Assembly (NCBI GenBank): GCA_019787685.1
Contig: JAHNUO010000008.1
Location: 1,922,001 to 1,986,000 of the forward strand
Reading direction: 5' to 3'
Origin: Chiua virens
Lineage: Eukaryota > Basidiomycota > Agaricomycetes > Boletales > Boletaceae
DNA length: 64,000 nt
Positions 1 to 11,318 of the stretch are shown here, in pieces (position 1 is the first letter of the stretch; each line of letters opens with the position of its first letter). The position numbers and the translations under genes are program-made. The notes under the pieces were generated by a model. The model did no database searches and had not been told where the DNA came from. It worked only from the letters and a program-made list of their open reading frames with translations.

Positions 1-3000
1 GTCATGACACCACAACCGTTTCCAGGCGACATGGAGTCTTGATCACGTCGTATATCATACGTCGTATACGCCACACGCAGACGTTTAAGCTCTGGGACTC
101 GATTGAGATTGTCTAGCTCCAGATGGTTGTGCTCTGCATCGGAAAAACACTGTTCGTCGCCGTCATATTCGTAACCATGGAGACGAGCGAGTAGATGATC
201 CCTAAGCTTGGAGACAAAATCCTGGGCGATAAATGTCAGTATATCTGGTTAGGGGAACATTGACGAACAGAGAGCTGGCTTACACTAACAGCTGGGTCAT
301 CTCGATGGTCACTAATGAGCTCTGCAAGATTGGTGGTGTTGACTGTTGACTGCGCCATGGTGTGGCATGAGGACTCCCTGGGCCGAAGCGATCCGTCGAG
401 ACCATTCTTTTCCAGCCCAATTTCTAGCGGATTCCGTGCCTGGTGCTGCCGCCTAGTGTGGGTGTATCGCCTCTCCTGCTTTGCTAGCTGCTTGGCAACG
501 TCCTTCTTGTTCGTACTACCATAGAATCTCTTAACAAGACGATGGGCCAATTCTCCCTGTTTTGATTTTCTCATTAGCGATTCAAAGCCTATGTTGCAAA
601 AAAAGACTTACGACCTGTGTACTGTAGGAGTCTGTAGTCCCAAACATCTTGATAGTATTTACGTAGTCCCCGAGGGCGTGGAACTTGTAAGTAAGCAGGT
701 TGAGGGTCTTCGGGCGAGGACCAGAATCTTGGGTCCTGTTTGATACAGCACTCGCTCGTTGTCGTCTTTGTCTTGCTGCGGCCTCGCTTGGCAGCTCCTT
801 TGTCTGAAAGGCAGTGCAGGTAAGCTGTTCAAACTTGCGTAACTGGGCCACGAGAGCCTTCAGGGCTCGATCAAGCAATTGTAGGGAATTGTCGGTGTGG
901 AGTCGAAGCTTGGCGAGCGCATGCCACTCAGCCAGTCGGAAGAGGAGAATTCTTATGATATCGTCATGTTCAGCCGGGAAGAGGCCTTCAAATGCGGGAA
1001 TAGAGCACTAGATGAAAGGTGAATAACCTCCAAAGAATGTATGGTACCACATAATTACTTGAAGCATGTCCTCAAAGTGACGTGCAACACGATACGTCAC
1101 ATCTGCCGCGTTTTCAGGAAAACGTCGAATCCCATTGGTACCAAACGGCGGAGTGTTGTAGAATCTGATGCGAGGGAACGAGGGTGTTTAGATTCAAAAA
1201 AGGAAGGAAGAGAGGAAAGAGAAGATGTACCGGTCATTCAGAGTCCACACCAGACTGGCATCTAGAGAGAACAATATGCGAACGAGGTGTTTGAGAATAG
1301 ACTTCAGGATACCAAGCTCAAATTCATGCAATAGGTCCACAACCAGCGCTGGAAACAAATCAAATCCGACGGGTGACAGTCGGTCAACGAACGCATTCTG
1401 TTGGTTCAATGAGCGGCATTAGCCTGAGCATCATTGAGAGGCCCACATCGAGTGAACATACCAAAGTCGGGACAAGCGAAAATTCCTTCAGCAAACGCTC
1501 GACAACAGTGCCCTTGAGTGGGTGGCCATACTGATAGATGGCATTTCTTGCTGCTATTACCTTGTTTTGAAAGTACGTCCGGGCGTGTTTCAACCGGGCA
1601 GATATATCTTTCTGAAACCCTAGGTACCCAAAACGAGAAGTCGGAATTAAACATCTTGGGCATGGACATTGGCCTTTGTCTCGTATTGTGGCAAGGATAA
1701 CTCTGATACAGACAAAAGTCAGAAAAAATCATCTTTCATTTAACAAGCCCGAGAACTCACTTTTCTGGGTAATCAGCCGAATAGGTGAACACCCTAGGGA
1801 AAACCCGTCGCTTTACCCCATCATAGCACTTGATGACGATGCCATTCTTATATGCCTCTATAAAATCGTCATCAAGTAGGACCGTCCAGACTGCATGGAC
1901 GAGCTCTCGTTTACAATGTGCTAGGATGTCTTGATGATTCTTTCTCTTTGGGTGAAGCTTAGAGACAAACTGCTTGATCGCATCCGGCAGCTGACGACAA
2001 CAACATGAGCATGAATTGAAAGGACAAATGTAACACTTACACTGGGTATGAATGCAATAGGGTGGCATGCACCCGAACTTGGACTCCCTCGCACATACTT
2101 GGATAGATTACCGAAAAACATGTATATAGGCCAGGCTTTTGCCTGGCCGAATTGCGCCAGGTGGGTTGCGTCGGACCAGAACATCAGTCCGGCAATGACT
2201 CTCTCTAGCTGGCAATTGTCTTCTCGCTTCTGTTTCTGCAATTCGTCGTGGGCATTGTTCCAAGCATCAGAACAATAGAGTTCATCATACAATCGCTGCT
2301 CTCGACCAGTCACCGTGGACTTCCAAATACGCCTGAATGGAGTAAGATGAAATAGTTTCGAAGTTGGCTCAGAGAATGCTGCCTGGATGACGGAGGTGAT
2401 GGAGCGGTGCATAAGATTTGGAATGTCGAAGGGCTTTCCCGGGCCGTTCCCTTGATTTTTCTCCCTGGTTGGCACAAGAATTCGAAGAGAACTCTCTTTC
2501 CATCCATCCTTCTGGAAGATACTGCGCAATCGCTCCAGCAATGCGTCATCGAGAACCTTGGCTTCCTTTGAGGCATTGAAACCTGCAAGATCCTGAATGT
2601 TGAAGTCGTCTGCCATAAAGACCTCGTTCACAAGGCGAGTTACCTCCGCATTCGATTTTTGGCTACTTCCGGACAGTTTCCACGTCATCATGCGCCAGGT
2701 GGACATGTTCGGCCAAGGCCATGGTGGAGGTTCCATGATGCTCGGGTAACCTTCGGGTTCAGAGAGCTGGTCATCATCGTGTATTCCGCTCTCGCTGCTG
2801 CCTGGAGATCGGTGATTTACGAAGTTGGAGAGTTGGTCGGTAGTTAAGAAGGTGTCAGGGTCATAGGATGGGCGATGGCGGTAGTAGCGAGCAATGCCGA
2901 ATTGATTGAACGTTGTTTTGAACGAGTCAAAGACAAAGAGAAGCACACGGCGAATATGAGATTCGGAGTCAGGCTCTGGTGGAGGGATAGGATGTGGGGG

Positions 3001-3564
3001 TTCTGGAAGTTGTTCCCTGAAGCGTGCAGGTAGACGGCGTGTCCGAGGGGGGAGGGCTGTACTAGTATCTGAGGTGCTAGCATGGTTATCTTGAGCCGGA
3101 ATTGCGCCAATGGACTCGGAGGCCTGAGGAGGTAGAAGTTCTGCCCCGGGATTTGGTGCTTGGCCGCTGCTTGTAATGTCACGATAAGTCTGGTTGCTGA
3201 CCCAGGCACTACTAGAATCCGAGTCACCAATCTCGGTAGAGCATTCTTGGACGGCCACAGCAACAACCTAAGGGAATCATGCCAGTGAACATCTAATGAA
3301 AGCAACGACTCACTTGGAAAGCAAGCTACTCACCCCGGTACTGGTAGGTTGGTCCGAGTCAACCTTTTGCCGTTTATTAGTGCCCCTCTCTTCGTCACGG
3401 CTTTTTTCCCTCATGAGTGCTGCAGTTCCGAGTCGTCGCCGCTGCTCTAGTCTTGAACTAAGGTGCTGCCGCCAGGTCACACAGACATCCTGATGACGGG
3501 AGAGACTTCGAGGTTCTGTAAAAGTTCGGCCACAGGTGTCGACACAACGGAATCGAGAGCTCAT
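1..3564 (-). CDS. Plavaka-type transposase (3' part cut by the window edge)
   Basis: This is a DNA transposase of the Plavaka (CACTA-like) group known from basidiomycete genomes; it would cut and move its own element. The start is the ATG at 3564, which opens a CCHC-type zinc finger (C7, C11, H24, C28). Clear exons are 3334-3564, 2041-3267, 1761-1990 and one starting at 1702, all joined in phase by GT..AG introns. Family hallmarks are WPIYMFFGNLSKYVR followed by HPIAFIPS, TYSADYPEK, DKGQCPCPRC and LVVDLLHEFELG. Further exons run down to 1, where the frame is still open, so the C-terminus lies outside. No stop or frame break was seen over more than 900 codons, so the copy may be young or domesticated. 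Terminal repeats and target-site duplication were not found, and catalytic acidic residues were not assigned. The family call is recalled knowledge; the exon structure is read from sequence. Confidence 0.88.
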
Positions 3565-4184
3565 GCTCAAGAGTAAGCACTGGTAACAAAGAACTTGAAT
3601 GAGAATGAAAATAATGGGTCTGAATCTCATGCCAAACGTTGTGTGCCTTCCAGTGAGGACAAGAGAAGGGACTCGGCACTGCTGTTGTACTAATATTGAA
3701 CTTGAACTTCTGCCAATGGCAAGTTGAATCTCAGACCGTGACTGAGGCAACCTTACGCCGACTACGGTAGACAGCATGACGTTAATACTCCACGAGTTAA
3801 ACCAGATCGTTGAGCCGCTCGGACTGGGCCACACAGTTCTACTTATACTAGGGTCTACTATGCAAACACGATTTCTGGAATGGGGTGACCCAATAAACGC
3901 GAAGGGCTCAAATAAGAACAAGAAATCAGTGTGACTCTGAGTTTCGGTCCAAGTCATGTATCGTACTCACTGGCAGGCTGGCAAATACCGTGACCTCAAC
4001 AAGTTGAACCCAGTGACATTCAACTGAAAAGTCACCAGCATCTGAGTCGGCCCAGGAGCACAAACCACTACAGCCCGAGGTAGAGTCCTCCAGGGTACCC
4101 TCAGCCGTTCTTTCTGTACGACACCTGGGATAGGCAGTGAGATAATCACCAGATTCCCGGTATCGGCAGATGATGCGATCTCAG
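3565..4184. other. Spacer between transposase and STI1-like remnant
   Basis: No conserved gene is visible. The transposase frame is open upstream of its proposed start to 3957, but that stretch has no family similarity and the zinc finger begins just inside the ATG at 3564. A minus-strand open stretch at 3967-4149 continues from the STI1-like remnant without known similarity. One exact CACTGGCA octamer is at 3968. Confidence 0.4.
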
Positions 4185-4640
4185 GCTGGAGGGCCTCCAG
4201 TGCCTTGCTGTACGCACGTATTGCATGCAGAATCCGAGTTGACTGGATGCAGGGTCTCAGTCAATGTTTTGTTTAATAACGACCTGTTCACATACCAAAG
4301 GAAGAACCGACCTTGATGACCTGGGCCTCATTGGCGTCCTTGAGAGTGCTTCTGCATGCGCCATGACCTTCATGTACACGGTAGCGCGGTTGTTGTATCC
4401 TCACGCATCTGATGCGTTGGGCTTGATACTCTCCATGTACAGCTTAACGACACCTGCAAAGTCACCTGCCTCGAACGCCTTGTCATGATTGCCTTCCTCA
4501 CAAGCGATGGCTAACTCGACCGGAACAATGTATACCTGACGTTCTGCCTCTGCGAGTGCCATCTCGGTGGCTTGGATCTCGGCGAAGATCGCAGTGTCGC
4601 AGCCTGAGTGCTCGCCGAGCGACTTTTGTAAGTATCGTTT
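4185..4640 (-). pseudogene. STI1/Hop-like co-chaperone fragment, broken
   Basis: The minus strand encodes a piece of the Sti1/Hop Hsp70-Hsp90 organising protein: the linker KSLGEHSG...AEAERQVYI, then the start of a TPR repeat (EEGN..AFEAGDFAGVVKLY, ESIKPNASDA), GYNNRATVYMKVMAHAEAL, KDANEAQ and later AYSKALEALQPE. The family normally reads DA-R-GYNNRA; here the Arg codon is TGA (complement of 4401-4403), the change expected from CGA by one C-to-T transition. Two extra residues sit in the EEGN/KAF joint, and the last TPR piece is in another frame after a possible intron. Only one TPR-domain equivalent is present, far short of a full protein of nearly 600 residues. This is best read as a dead duplicate fragment carried in the transposon-rich region. 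The functional gene must be elsewhere. Confidence 0.75.
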
Positions 4641-4745
4641 GATTGAGGCGGGGTCGCATTTCTCTGAATAAGCCGACAGCCAGTGGACATCAATTGCCAG
4701 TGGTTGAATGGACATGGATATCGATGCCCTGCCAGTGACAAACAT

Positions 4746-5591
4746 GAGCGGAGTCCATATTTGCTACAACTTGAGAGTCTGGACACGGGACTCACGTAAT
4801 TGGATGGCTCTACTATGTCATGAATGTCTTCAAGTTTCTGACCGTGACGTCTCTCGAGGGCGGACTCCTGCGCTTGCTTTTGCAAATAACAGTTATGTTG
4901 GTCCGATTCCAGACGAGTTGAAGGATCTTAGGAGATACTAATTGCTAAGTGTTGAGCGAAATTAGTAGCTATCGTCTATCTAAAGCAAAGTGGCAGTACG
5001 GGGAATGAAATTTGAGAATTTCAGGCCATGTCATCATCTATCTACAATAGTCAGAACAATTGTTCACAGTTTTACTGCCCGGTCCCACTGAGTCAAATCG
5101 CAGACATGGTTTGTGTTGTTTTCATTGGCTCATCTGTCCCAATGAAGACGTAGTTAGAATAGCATGCATTGGACCATTTGCATGTAGTGGGCTCTGCCAC
5201 GCCGTCACGTGTTCGGATGTTCGGATTCTTCGGAAACTATCGTTTTCATCAGTGATCTGGCCACGTGACAAAATTTTCTAGGATGATGATGTCATTAGAA
5301 AAAATTGCCACGTGGACGCCGTAGGGGGTATCGATAGAAACACATCCGAATGACCTTGTCCGCGACTCACAGCTCGTTGTCGTCCACGAGACAACAAGTC
5401 TAGTGTCAGACAACAAGTATAGGAATCACGACAGCAACGAGACATCCCCATAACAATTAATACAAGGTCACAATAGAGTTCGTGTACAATCCATACTACT
5501 GCTTCGCAACATCCAAGATTTTCTCGGGCGTGTCATACTCCTCTTGGCTTGCTTGCTTATCCTTGCCTTCTCGACACATTAAGTAAACCCG
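4746..5591. other. Gene-free stretch
   Basis: I see no open frame with splice structure or family similarity here. The plus-strand open stretch at 4708-4941 is a shadow over the STI1-like linker. The region contains ordinary mixed-composition DNA. Confidence 0.4.
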
Positions 5592-6058
5592 TTATGGTGA
5601 CTCAGATCGGTTACTCTCCCGACCAGTTTCCCTAGGCATGGGACTAGAGTGTCTCGGAGACATCACCTTTTCTGATGCATCAGGAACCGAGTCCTCATCT
5701 GCTGACAGTTCCTCTTCTGATTTGGACTGATCACTGTTCCACCGCGCCGACTTCTGTGTCTTGGCGTGCCAGTGCCTGTAAAGTTAACGTCAGCGGCTCA
5801 GGCCTGTGCTCCGCATCATACAGCAACTTACTTCAAGTTTGATGTGCCGTTTGCGCGTACGCGAGATACTTCCCGCTCGGGAGCAACGGCAGGCGGTAAC
5901 TTGCCATCTTCCTCGGATTCCAGGTACATGGCATAAGTACGCTTGAGCCGTCGTGCAGTCGGAATGTCAGATCTAGAATAGGATGGTAGCAACTTGGAGG
6001 CATCATTGCCAATGGCTTGCACATTCCCCAAGGAAGGAGGCTCTGTTTTGGCACGCAT
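5592..6058 (-). CDS. Hypothetical protein, charged and Ser-rich tail
   Basis: Two exons, 5832-6058 and 5592-5775, join in phase across a GTAAGT..ACAG intron and give 136 residues from the ATG at 6058. The protein has a basic middle part (TARRLKRTYAMYLESEEDG) and an acidic, Ser/Pro-rich tail (SKSEEELSADEDSV, SPRHSSPMPRE). No domain is recognised. The frame also stays open upstream to a good acceptor at 6130/6131 (TTTTAG), so the true start may be in a further exon. It could be a fragment of a larger nuclear protein. The clean splice joint is the main evidence that it is a gene. Confidence 0.45.
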
Positions 6059-6542
6059 GGTGGCGTGAGTCCAGGATGAGGCTGTCCAACCTGAAGCAGG
6101 TTGGGATTTAGTCTCTTCGGCTTTCTCAGCCTAAAATGCATGTTTTGTGGGTTTGGTCCTTGATGCTAAGTGGGAACATACCATATCAACACTGTGCATC
6201 AGTCAAGGTGCAGTTCTGGTTAATGTCAGTATCCGAATCTGAGACGAGAGAGATGTTAAGTGAAAGCCAGAACTTTGATCTGGGTCGAGATCTACATAAG
6301 TGTTGAACGTTGATCCGAACAGATCCAAAACGGCTTACATTAAGAACCAAACGGGGCACGGAATGCGCCCCAAAAATACTGGCGATGATGTCGGCCCTGG
6401 TTTTGAGTTTCGATCAGCACCTCGCCGCCGTACATAAGTATTGGAGTGGAATGACATCATGATATGCTTTGCATCATCGCATTACTAGTAAATCGGGCAG
6501 GTGTGACTACTAAGTGGCACCGTCAACTGGAATCATGCTATG

Positions 6543-6715
6543 TATGAGTGACATTGTTACTCACCGAATCAGTCAGCAATCCCCCATGCCTGAGAATCGA
6601 GATGCAGACGAACTTCACATTTCCTAACATTGACATCGTGGCCTACCCCTGCGTGCCTTACTCTCCTTTGAGTAACTTTCTGGCTGACTCGGAACTAGAC
6701 AGCTCATTTCTGAGA
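6543..6715 (+). pseudogene. Partial paralog of the 13.6 kb minus-strand gene
   Basis: The plus strand shares a segment with the minus strand at about 13580-13730, from a shared MSDI..H..SQ..SP stretch through PNIDIVAYPCVPY and LSNFL. Differences in the core fall mostly at third codon positions, which marks this frame as one that evolved as protein. Similarity stops soon after LSNFL: the region that in the other copy continues into SWSETFYKPLACMGVRTLDD is replaced by unrelated sequence. This copy is therefore a truncated relic or a single exon of a gene not otherwise recovered. Family unknown. Confidence 0.55.
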
Positions 6716-6939
6716 TCGCCGTTTCCAGATCTGAGTGGAGCTCCTAGGGGAGCAGATCTAGAGTGAGCATCAGACCTGACTCTAGATTGTCCGAGTCCGA
6801 ATCCAGGGTGACTTGGACACCATCGGGAACAAGACATGCCAGTGGTTACTACTGTCTTGTTACCCTGACAAATACAATGACTAGGAGTGTGTGATTGCAC
6901 AAAACATTGCGAGGATGAGATCGAATATGCTGCAAATCT

Positions 6940-7245
6940 TACGGTGATCTCCAGAATTGCTGTGTAAGTTGCCCGATGTCGACCATTGAAGGTCACATTG
7001 GAAAAACTCTCTCTTCCAAAGGCGACGAAACGCACGTCGACTTCAAGAATCATTGAAGTGTTGATGATAATTGCGACAGTTGTGACCAAAAGTGTGGCCA
7101 TTAGCACGAGACAGAGAATTATGTATGTCCATGAATGTACAAAACGGTTTGTGATGCTTGCTGTTATTTCTTTGTATATCAAGCTTCGACGTAGTTGAGA
7201 ACCTTGACTCGGAGGTCTGGGATGACAAGGCACATAGTACAACAT
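6940..7245 (-). CDS. Putative single-pass membrane protein, 5' exon
   Basis: From the ATG at 7245 the minus strand encodes a basic N-terminus, one strong hydrophobic segment (IILCLVLMATLLVTTVAII, about residues 42-61), then a polar stretch with a possible N-glycosylation site (NVTF). The useful frame ends near the donor-like GTAAGATT after AILEIT at about 6944. The rest of the open frame down to 6658 overlaps the plus-strand paralog fragment and does not look like protein. Downstream exons were not found; the partner part may have been lost when the fragment at 6.5 kb arrived. Function unknown. Confidence 0.4.
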
Positions 7246-7495
7246 GAATGAGGAAATAGGCTCCGCGACGGAGCAGCTTTATTATGCGGTACCTTCAAGT
7301 CAACTGGAGGATGATCGGTGAATGATAAGACATGTGTAATTTCCACTCGGAGAAGAACAGAAGTAGTAGTACATTGCAGACCATTTCAAGAAGTACTATG
7401 CAGACAGCATCGCAGGATATATGATTCATGGGTAGGGGGTAATGACACAGTAGAGACGTTATGAGAAACACGCCGAGGCTACAAGCACATTGAGT

Positions 7496-8495
7496 TCATA
7501 CGACGACACTACACTGAAGCATTTCCTTCAGCTCATTGCGGTCCAGCATAGTCGTGTCTCTGGTAGTATACAAGTGAGAAATTTACTGCGACGATTCACC
7601 AGCAAGTGGCCTACCTTGCCCCATCAGATTGCACAGCAAAACGATGTCCGCTTGAGGACATCTCGACACTGTGTATCTGATAGAGTATATCTGTGTCTGA
7701 ACTAGGGTCAAAGAACAGGAATCTTCGGCCGATAATTGCAGGCACAGAGGGGAGATTGAGTAGGCTATCCAGTAAGCCTGGCGCAATGTTGCAAGAGTCG
7801 GTTGAGAGGTCTAAATCTGGTCTCTGGATCGGTGGTAAAGGTGGGATGAGGCTGGGGAATCGGTGCTCTCCCTGCTGGGAGAATTGCTGTCGTCGCGCAG
7901 CTCTATCCATTGGATCATTACCACTGTGACTGTATAGTGAACTTCAAAACAAGAATTACCTGAGTTCATTGATTTTTGCATCAACTCTGCGTGATTCAGG
8001 ATACGGCAAGCCGTTAAGGATATTTTGCTGCAGTAAAATTAATGTGTGAGTAGCCGACAAAATCTCGAGGTGGCTGCGGCATCATTGTCGCGGTCAGGAT
8101 TGAAATAAAACTTAGCAAGCGTTAATCACTTACTCTTCCGGAGTGGTAGCTGAACGACGCATGATGGCTTCCATCTGGCAACGCAGGTCGTCTTGACCCT
8201 TGCGATCCAGTGATGGCCATTTAGTCTCGGGAGGGAGAACGCGGCCTTGTTCCACGATATTCTGGTAGGTGTCCTGGGCCCGTGGATGCGTTCTCATGGC
8301 TGCAGCATGTTCTGCAAGTGCGTTCATGTAGGTTATCGTTTGTTGCGCCAGTGTGTCGACTTCAGCAGTGGATAGAAGACGAGTATGGGGCCGAAACCGT
8401 GAACTCCGTTGTCGGCGTGGAGGTGGTGGGACCGATCCAGATGACGCAGCCGCGCGGGAGATGGTGTATGTCTTCGGGTTGCGGTGTCTAGTCAT
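7496..8495 (-). CDS. Hypothetical protein, 282 aa, four exons
   Basis: Four exons (8134-8495, 7960-8073, 7615-7923, 7496-7559) join with matching phase at every intron, giving 282 codons from the ATG at 8495 to a TGA at 7496. The N-terminus is basic and Pro/Ser-rich (SVPPPPRRQRSSRFRPHTR). It is followed by a predicted helical part (LSTAEVDTLAQQTITYMNAL, then THTLILLQQNILNGLPYPES) and a Pro-rich linker (SLIPPLPPIQRPDLDLS). No known domain, signal peptide or membrane segment is seen. The perfect phase makes a real gene likely. I do not recognise the family; it may be restricted to this fungal lineage. Confidence 0.65.
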
Positions 8496-9035
8496 GATTG
8501 GTCGCTGGCAACGAGAAGTTCTGTGGGTAGTGGGCCGAACATAAACAAAATCAGGTGACTATTATAATTAGGTAGAGGCTTACATAAACAAATGATCACA
8601 CCCAGATCTTTAGTGGCCGCATCAGGATACTCATACCGTGCTCATATTTGTCCGACGCTGCCGTGGCGTCACTCCTCTCCTGTCTGCTCCGAGCTCTGCC
8701 GTTTGGGCGTCCAGCCCGCCCTCACAGCGCAATCATTTGTAATACCATGCTCAGTCGTCGCTCACATTGTTGGCACCCTCTGGTCTTCAAGCCTTTCAAG
8801 CTCGCTGTCTGTGCAATTTATTACTAGTACATATTCGGTTTTGTCACAGATGGGGCTAGTACTATTGACATCAAGCACACATGTCTGACAAATTTGGTGT
8901 GGAGAGGGTTGTCAATGCCGCAGCGATGCTCAGGCCCACATGGTTCTGGACAGTTACAGTACATAGAAAACAAAAATGCAAGTACTAATACATGACTGCA
9001 TGACAAGCGAGCCTTTCTGAGTGTGTACTAGTAGA
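8496..9035. other. Gene-free stretch
   Basis: No supported gene. The plus-strand frame at 8592-8888 lacks family similarity and splice context. Confidence 0.35.
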
Positions 9036-9634
9036 TTACAATGGTACCCGCCAACATGCGGGGTTGAAAGCATTAGCTGATGGTTTTGTGAAGTCTGGAA
9101 GGGGAATAATATCATCTGGTATAGCAGAAGGTACATTGTCAGGAACAAGATTCGCAGGTGTGGGACCTCGAAGATGTGGAGAATACGCGCCACCAAGCCG
9201 GATCTTCTCCGTCACATCGAGCTCCCAAGAAGGGATATGGTGTGCTTTTAATCCCTTGATGGTTGACTCGAGCTTGCCAGGCGGCCGGATCCTTAACAAA
9301 TTAAGCATCGTCCAATAGGTATCCGCTGCGTCACTGGCGTCCGAAGCCCAGTCGGAATATTGTTTGCGACGAAAGTTAGCCTCCCCTAAGATTCTGGCAA
9401 GCTCCAGATAGGTGGGTCCTACAATAAACTGAGTATACTAAGCTCCGAGTGACTCGTGTTGTCGAACTCACCACTGTTCAAATTCCACCCCGCAGGCAGA
9501 TCATCCACCGTCTTTCTTGTGTAAACATCATAGGAAATTCCATATGCACCCCCTGGATCCATCTCCAAGAGTGTCACATAGAGCTCATGAGGAATAAGAA
9601 TGGGTAGGTGGTCGTCATCCATTTTACTGGACAA
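9036..9634 (-). CDS. Hypothetical protein, 181 aa, two exons
   Basis: Exons 9472-9634 and 9036-9418 join in phase across a GTGAGT..TGTAG intron of 53 bases and encode 181 residues. A second ATG (MDDDH) lies four codons inside. The sequence is acidic at the start (DDDHLPILIPHELYVTLLEM), has a helical part (YLELARILGEANFRRKQYSD) and ends with a Pro-rich, hydrophilic tail. No domain is recognised. A soluble protein is likely. The function is unknown and the gene may be lineage-specific. Confidence 0.55.
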
Positions 9635-9730
9635 AGGTAACAGAGAGTCTGGGGGCTATATATGTATGACTTAGTCGCACTGAAAGGTCCAGTCACTGTC
9701 CAGTGATTGGCACAAAACTGGCAGTGTATA

Positions 9731-10027
9731 CTAGTATCCGAGTCCTTCGCCGGTGCAATCGGTGAACATCCAAGGGTACGTCACCATATGTGGAGCAAGT
9801 GCAATACAATCGAGCAGCCTGAGGTCACCGTACGGCAGTTGAGGTGCCAGTGGGGTTGACTCGGACGTCAGAACAAAGTGCCCCAAAATGTGTTCCTTGA
9901 TACTCCAAGTCCACAGGTCCCTGGCGGAGTGATTTCGCTCCCTCACCCTTGGACTCGGAAAGTTCAGGCTGCTCCACTGCACCGATTCAGGTTGGGACAC
10001 GGTGACTCGAATCAGGTCTGACTCCAA
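9731..10027 (-). CDS. Possible short protein or exon
   Basis: A 98-codon open frame with a protein-like sequence (WSSLNFPSPRVRERNHSARD, LWTWSIKEHILGHFVL, MVTYPWMFTDCTG). No partner exon was found and it overlaps four exact TCCGAGTC/GACTCGGA octamers, so it may be spurious. Confidence 0.22.
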   Translation of the reverse strand: MESDLIRVTVSQPESVQWSSLNFPSPRVRERNHSARDLWTWSIKEHILGHFVLTSESTPLAPQLPYGDLRLLDCIALAPHMVTYPWMFTDCTGEGLGY

Positions 10028-10284
10028 TATCCGACGAGATCCATTGGATCTTTGAGTCAGATCTCACTGGTACCAACCTGCCAGCGGGTGGGTGGTGTAT
10101 TCCGAGTCGTTTGAACTTGGATCACCAACTTGAATTACACCTGGTGGCTGTTGGACTTGCACTCAGACTCGGATACGTCAAATTGAAACTCGAAACCGTC
10201 GCTTGCAATATTCAAGTTATACTACTAGTAAGTCCACCGAGGCTTGTCCGGCGTTCACCAACTCCGAGTCAGGCTACTACTAGT

Positions 10285-11318
10285 ATGAAATCTGATGCAT
10301 GCCGACGCGATGTCACAGTGTCCTCTCCGAGTCTGCTGTTGCTGCCACCACTGCAAGTGGCAACTCCGAGTCAGATTAGCCCGGGCCTCCCCGATGAATT
10401 GGAGAGGAAAATCTTTCTCCTCGCTGCCAGTGTGAGGGTCTCTGGCATCTCTAACTATCTATGTGTTTGCAGACGAGTGCATTCTTGGTGCGTTTGACAC
10501 ACTGGCACTGACCTATTGTTCTCTTTCTAAATGTGTTTGAAAGGGTGCAAACGGAGCTGTATCGTGTGGTTGAAATTCCCAACAATGCAGTTGCTCGTTG
10601 CTTCATGTGTTCCCTGGCATCCCGACCGGCATGCCAGGAAGCTTTTGCACACTCCTCCGTTAGATCCCTTCGTCTCGGATCGTTGGTACTCCCGGGGGAG
10701 GCAGCAGAAATCCTGAAATGCTGCTCTGGACTGACCGACCTCACCATACAAGACCTCCCAAGCAACGTTTGTCTGACGAATAATGGAGTCAACCCGATAA
10801 TCGCCCCCCTGAATGCACTTCCGCTGGTATCTCTAGCATTGAACTTGTCTACAGTTGTCAGGCAGGGGGACGTTCTTCCATTCCTCCCCAAGTTGGTGGT
10901 TTTCACCAAGATCACTCACCTCCACCTTGCCAACTCTTGGGTTTCATGGGGACCTTCGATCGGTTTGGACCAACTGTCCCAGCTCACGCATTTATCATTG
11001 TACATTGATACCTCAAGGTCATGCCCATCGTTCATATACCAGTTGCTCTATGGAAATATCAATCTGCGCGCACTGGTTCTTTGGAGAACGGGGAGGGAGG
11101 TATATTGTCAGGTTGCGGGCTTGCTACACTCTGCAGGCTTCCAAAGTAATGACTTTCGGGTGGTGGTGCTCAACCGAGCACAATATGGGGAGCTCGTTGG
11201 AGACGAAAGGGTCTGGAAGTATGCTGACAGCATCGTGAAGTGGAGGAAGCGTACTTGTGGTATGGGCCTTGCTTTCAGATCGGTCTTCTCTAAAGTTCTA
11301 TCCAGCGCACCCACTTGA
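10285..11318 (+). CDS. F-box-like / leucine-rich repeat protein
   Basis: Two exons (10285-10487 and 10544-11318) join in phase to give 325 residues. After a variable N-terminus, residues about 35-68 match the degenerate F-box found in many agaricomycete proteins (LPDELERKIFLLAASVR, then CVCRRVHSW, VQTELYRVVEIP). The rest has irregular leucine-rich repeats (LRLGSLVL, LTDLTIQDL, LVSLALNLS, ITHLHLANSW, LTHLSLYID, LRALVLW). F-box proteins recruit substrates to SCF ubiquitin ligases; LRRs usually bind the substrate. Substrate unknown; such genes form large fast-evolving families in this group. The C-terminus is basic (KWRKRTCGMGLAF). The ATG at 10285 was chosen because it lies shortly before the F-box; the frame is open further upstream. 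Confidence 0.72.

Noticed and set aside
6658..6940. Continuation of the membrane-protein frame to 6658
   Set aside because: It runs antisense through the paralog fragment and lacks protein-like character beyond the donor at about 6944.
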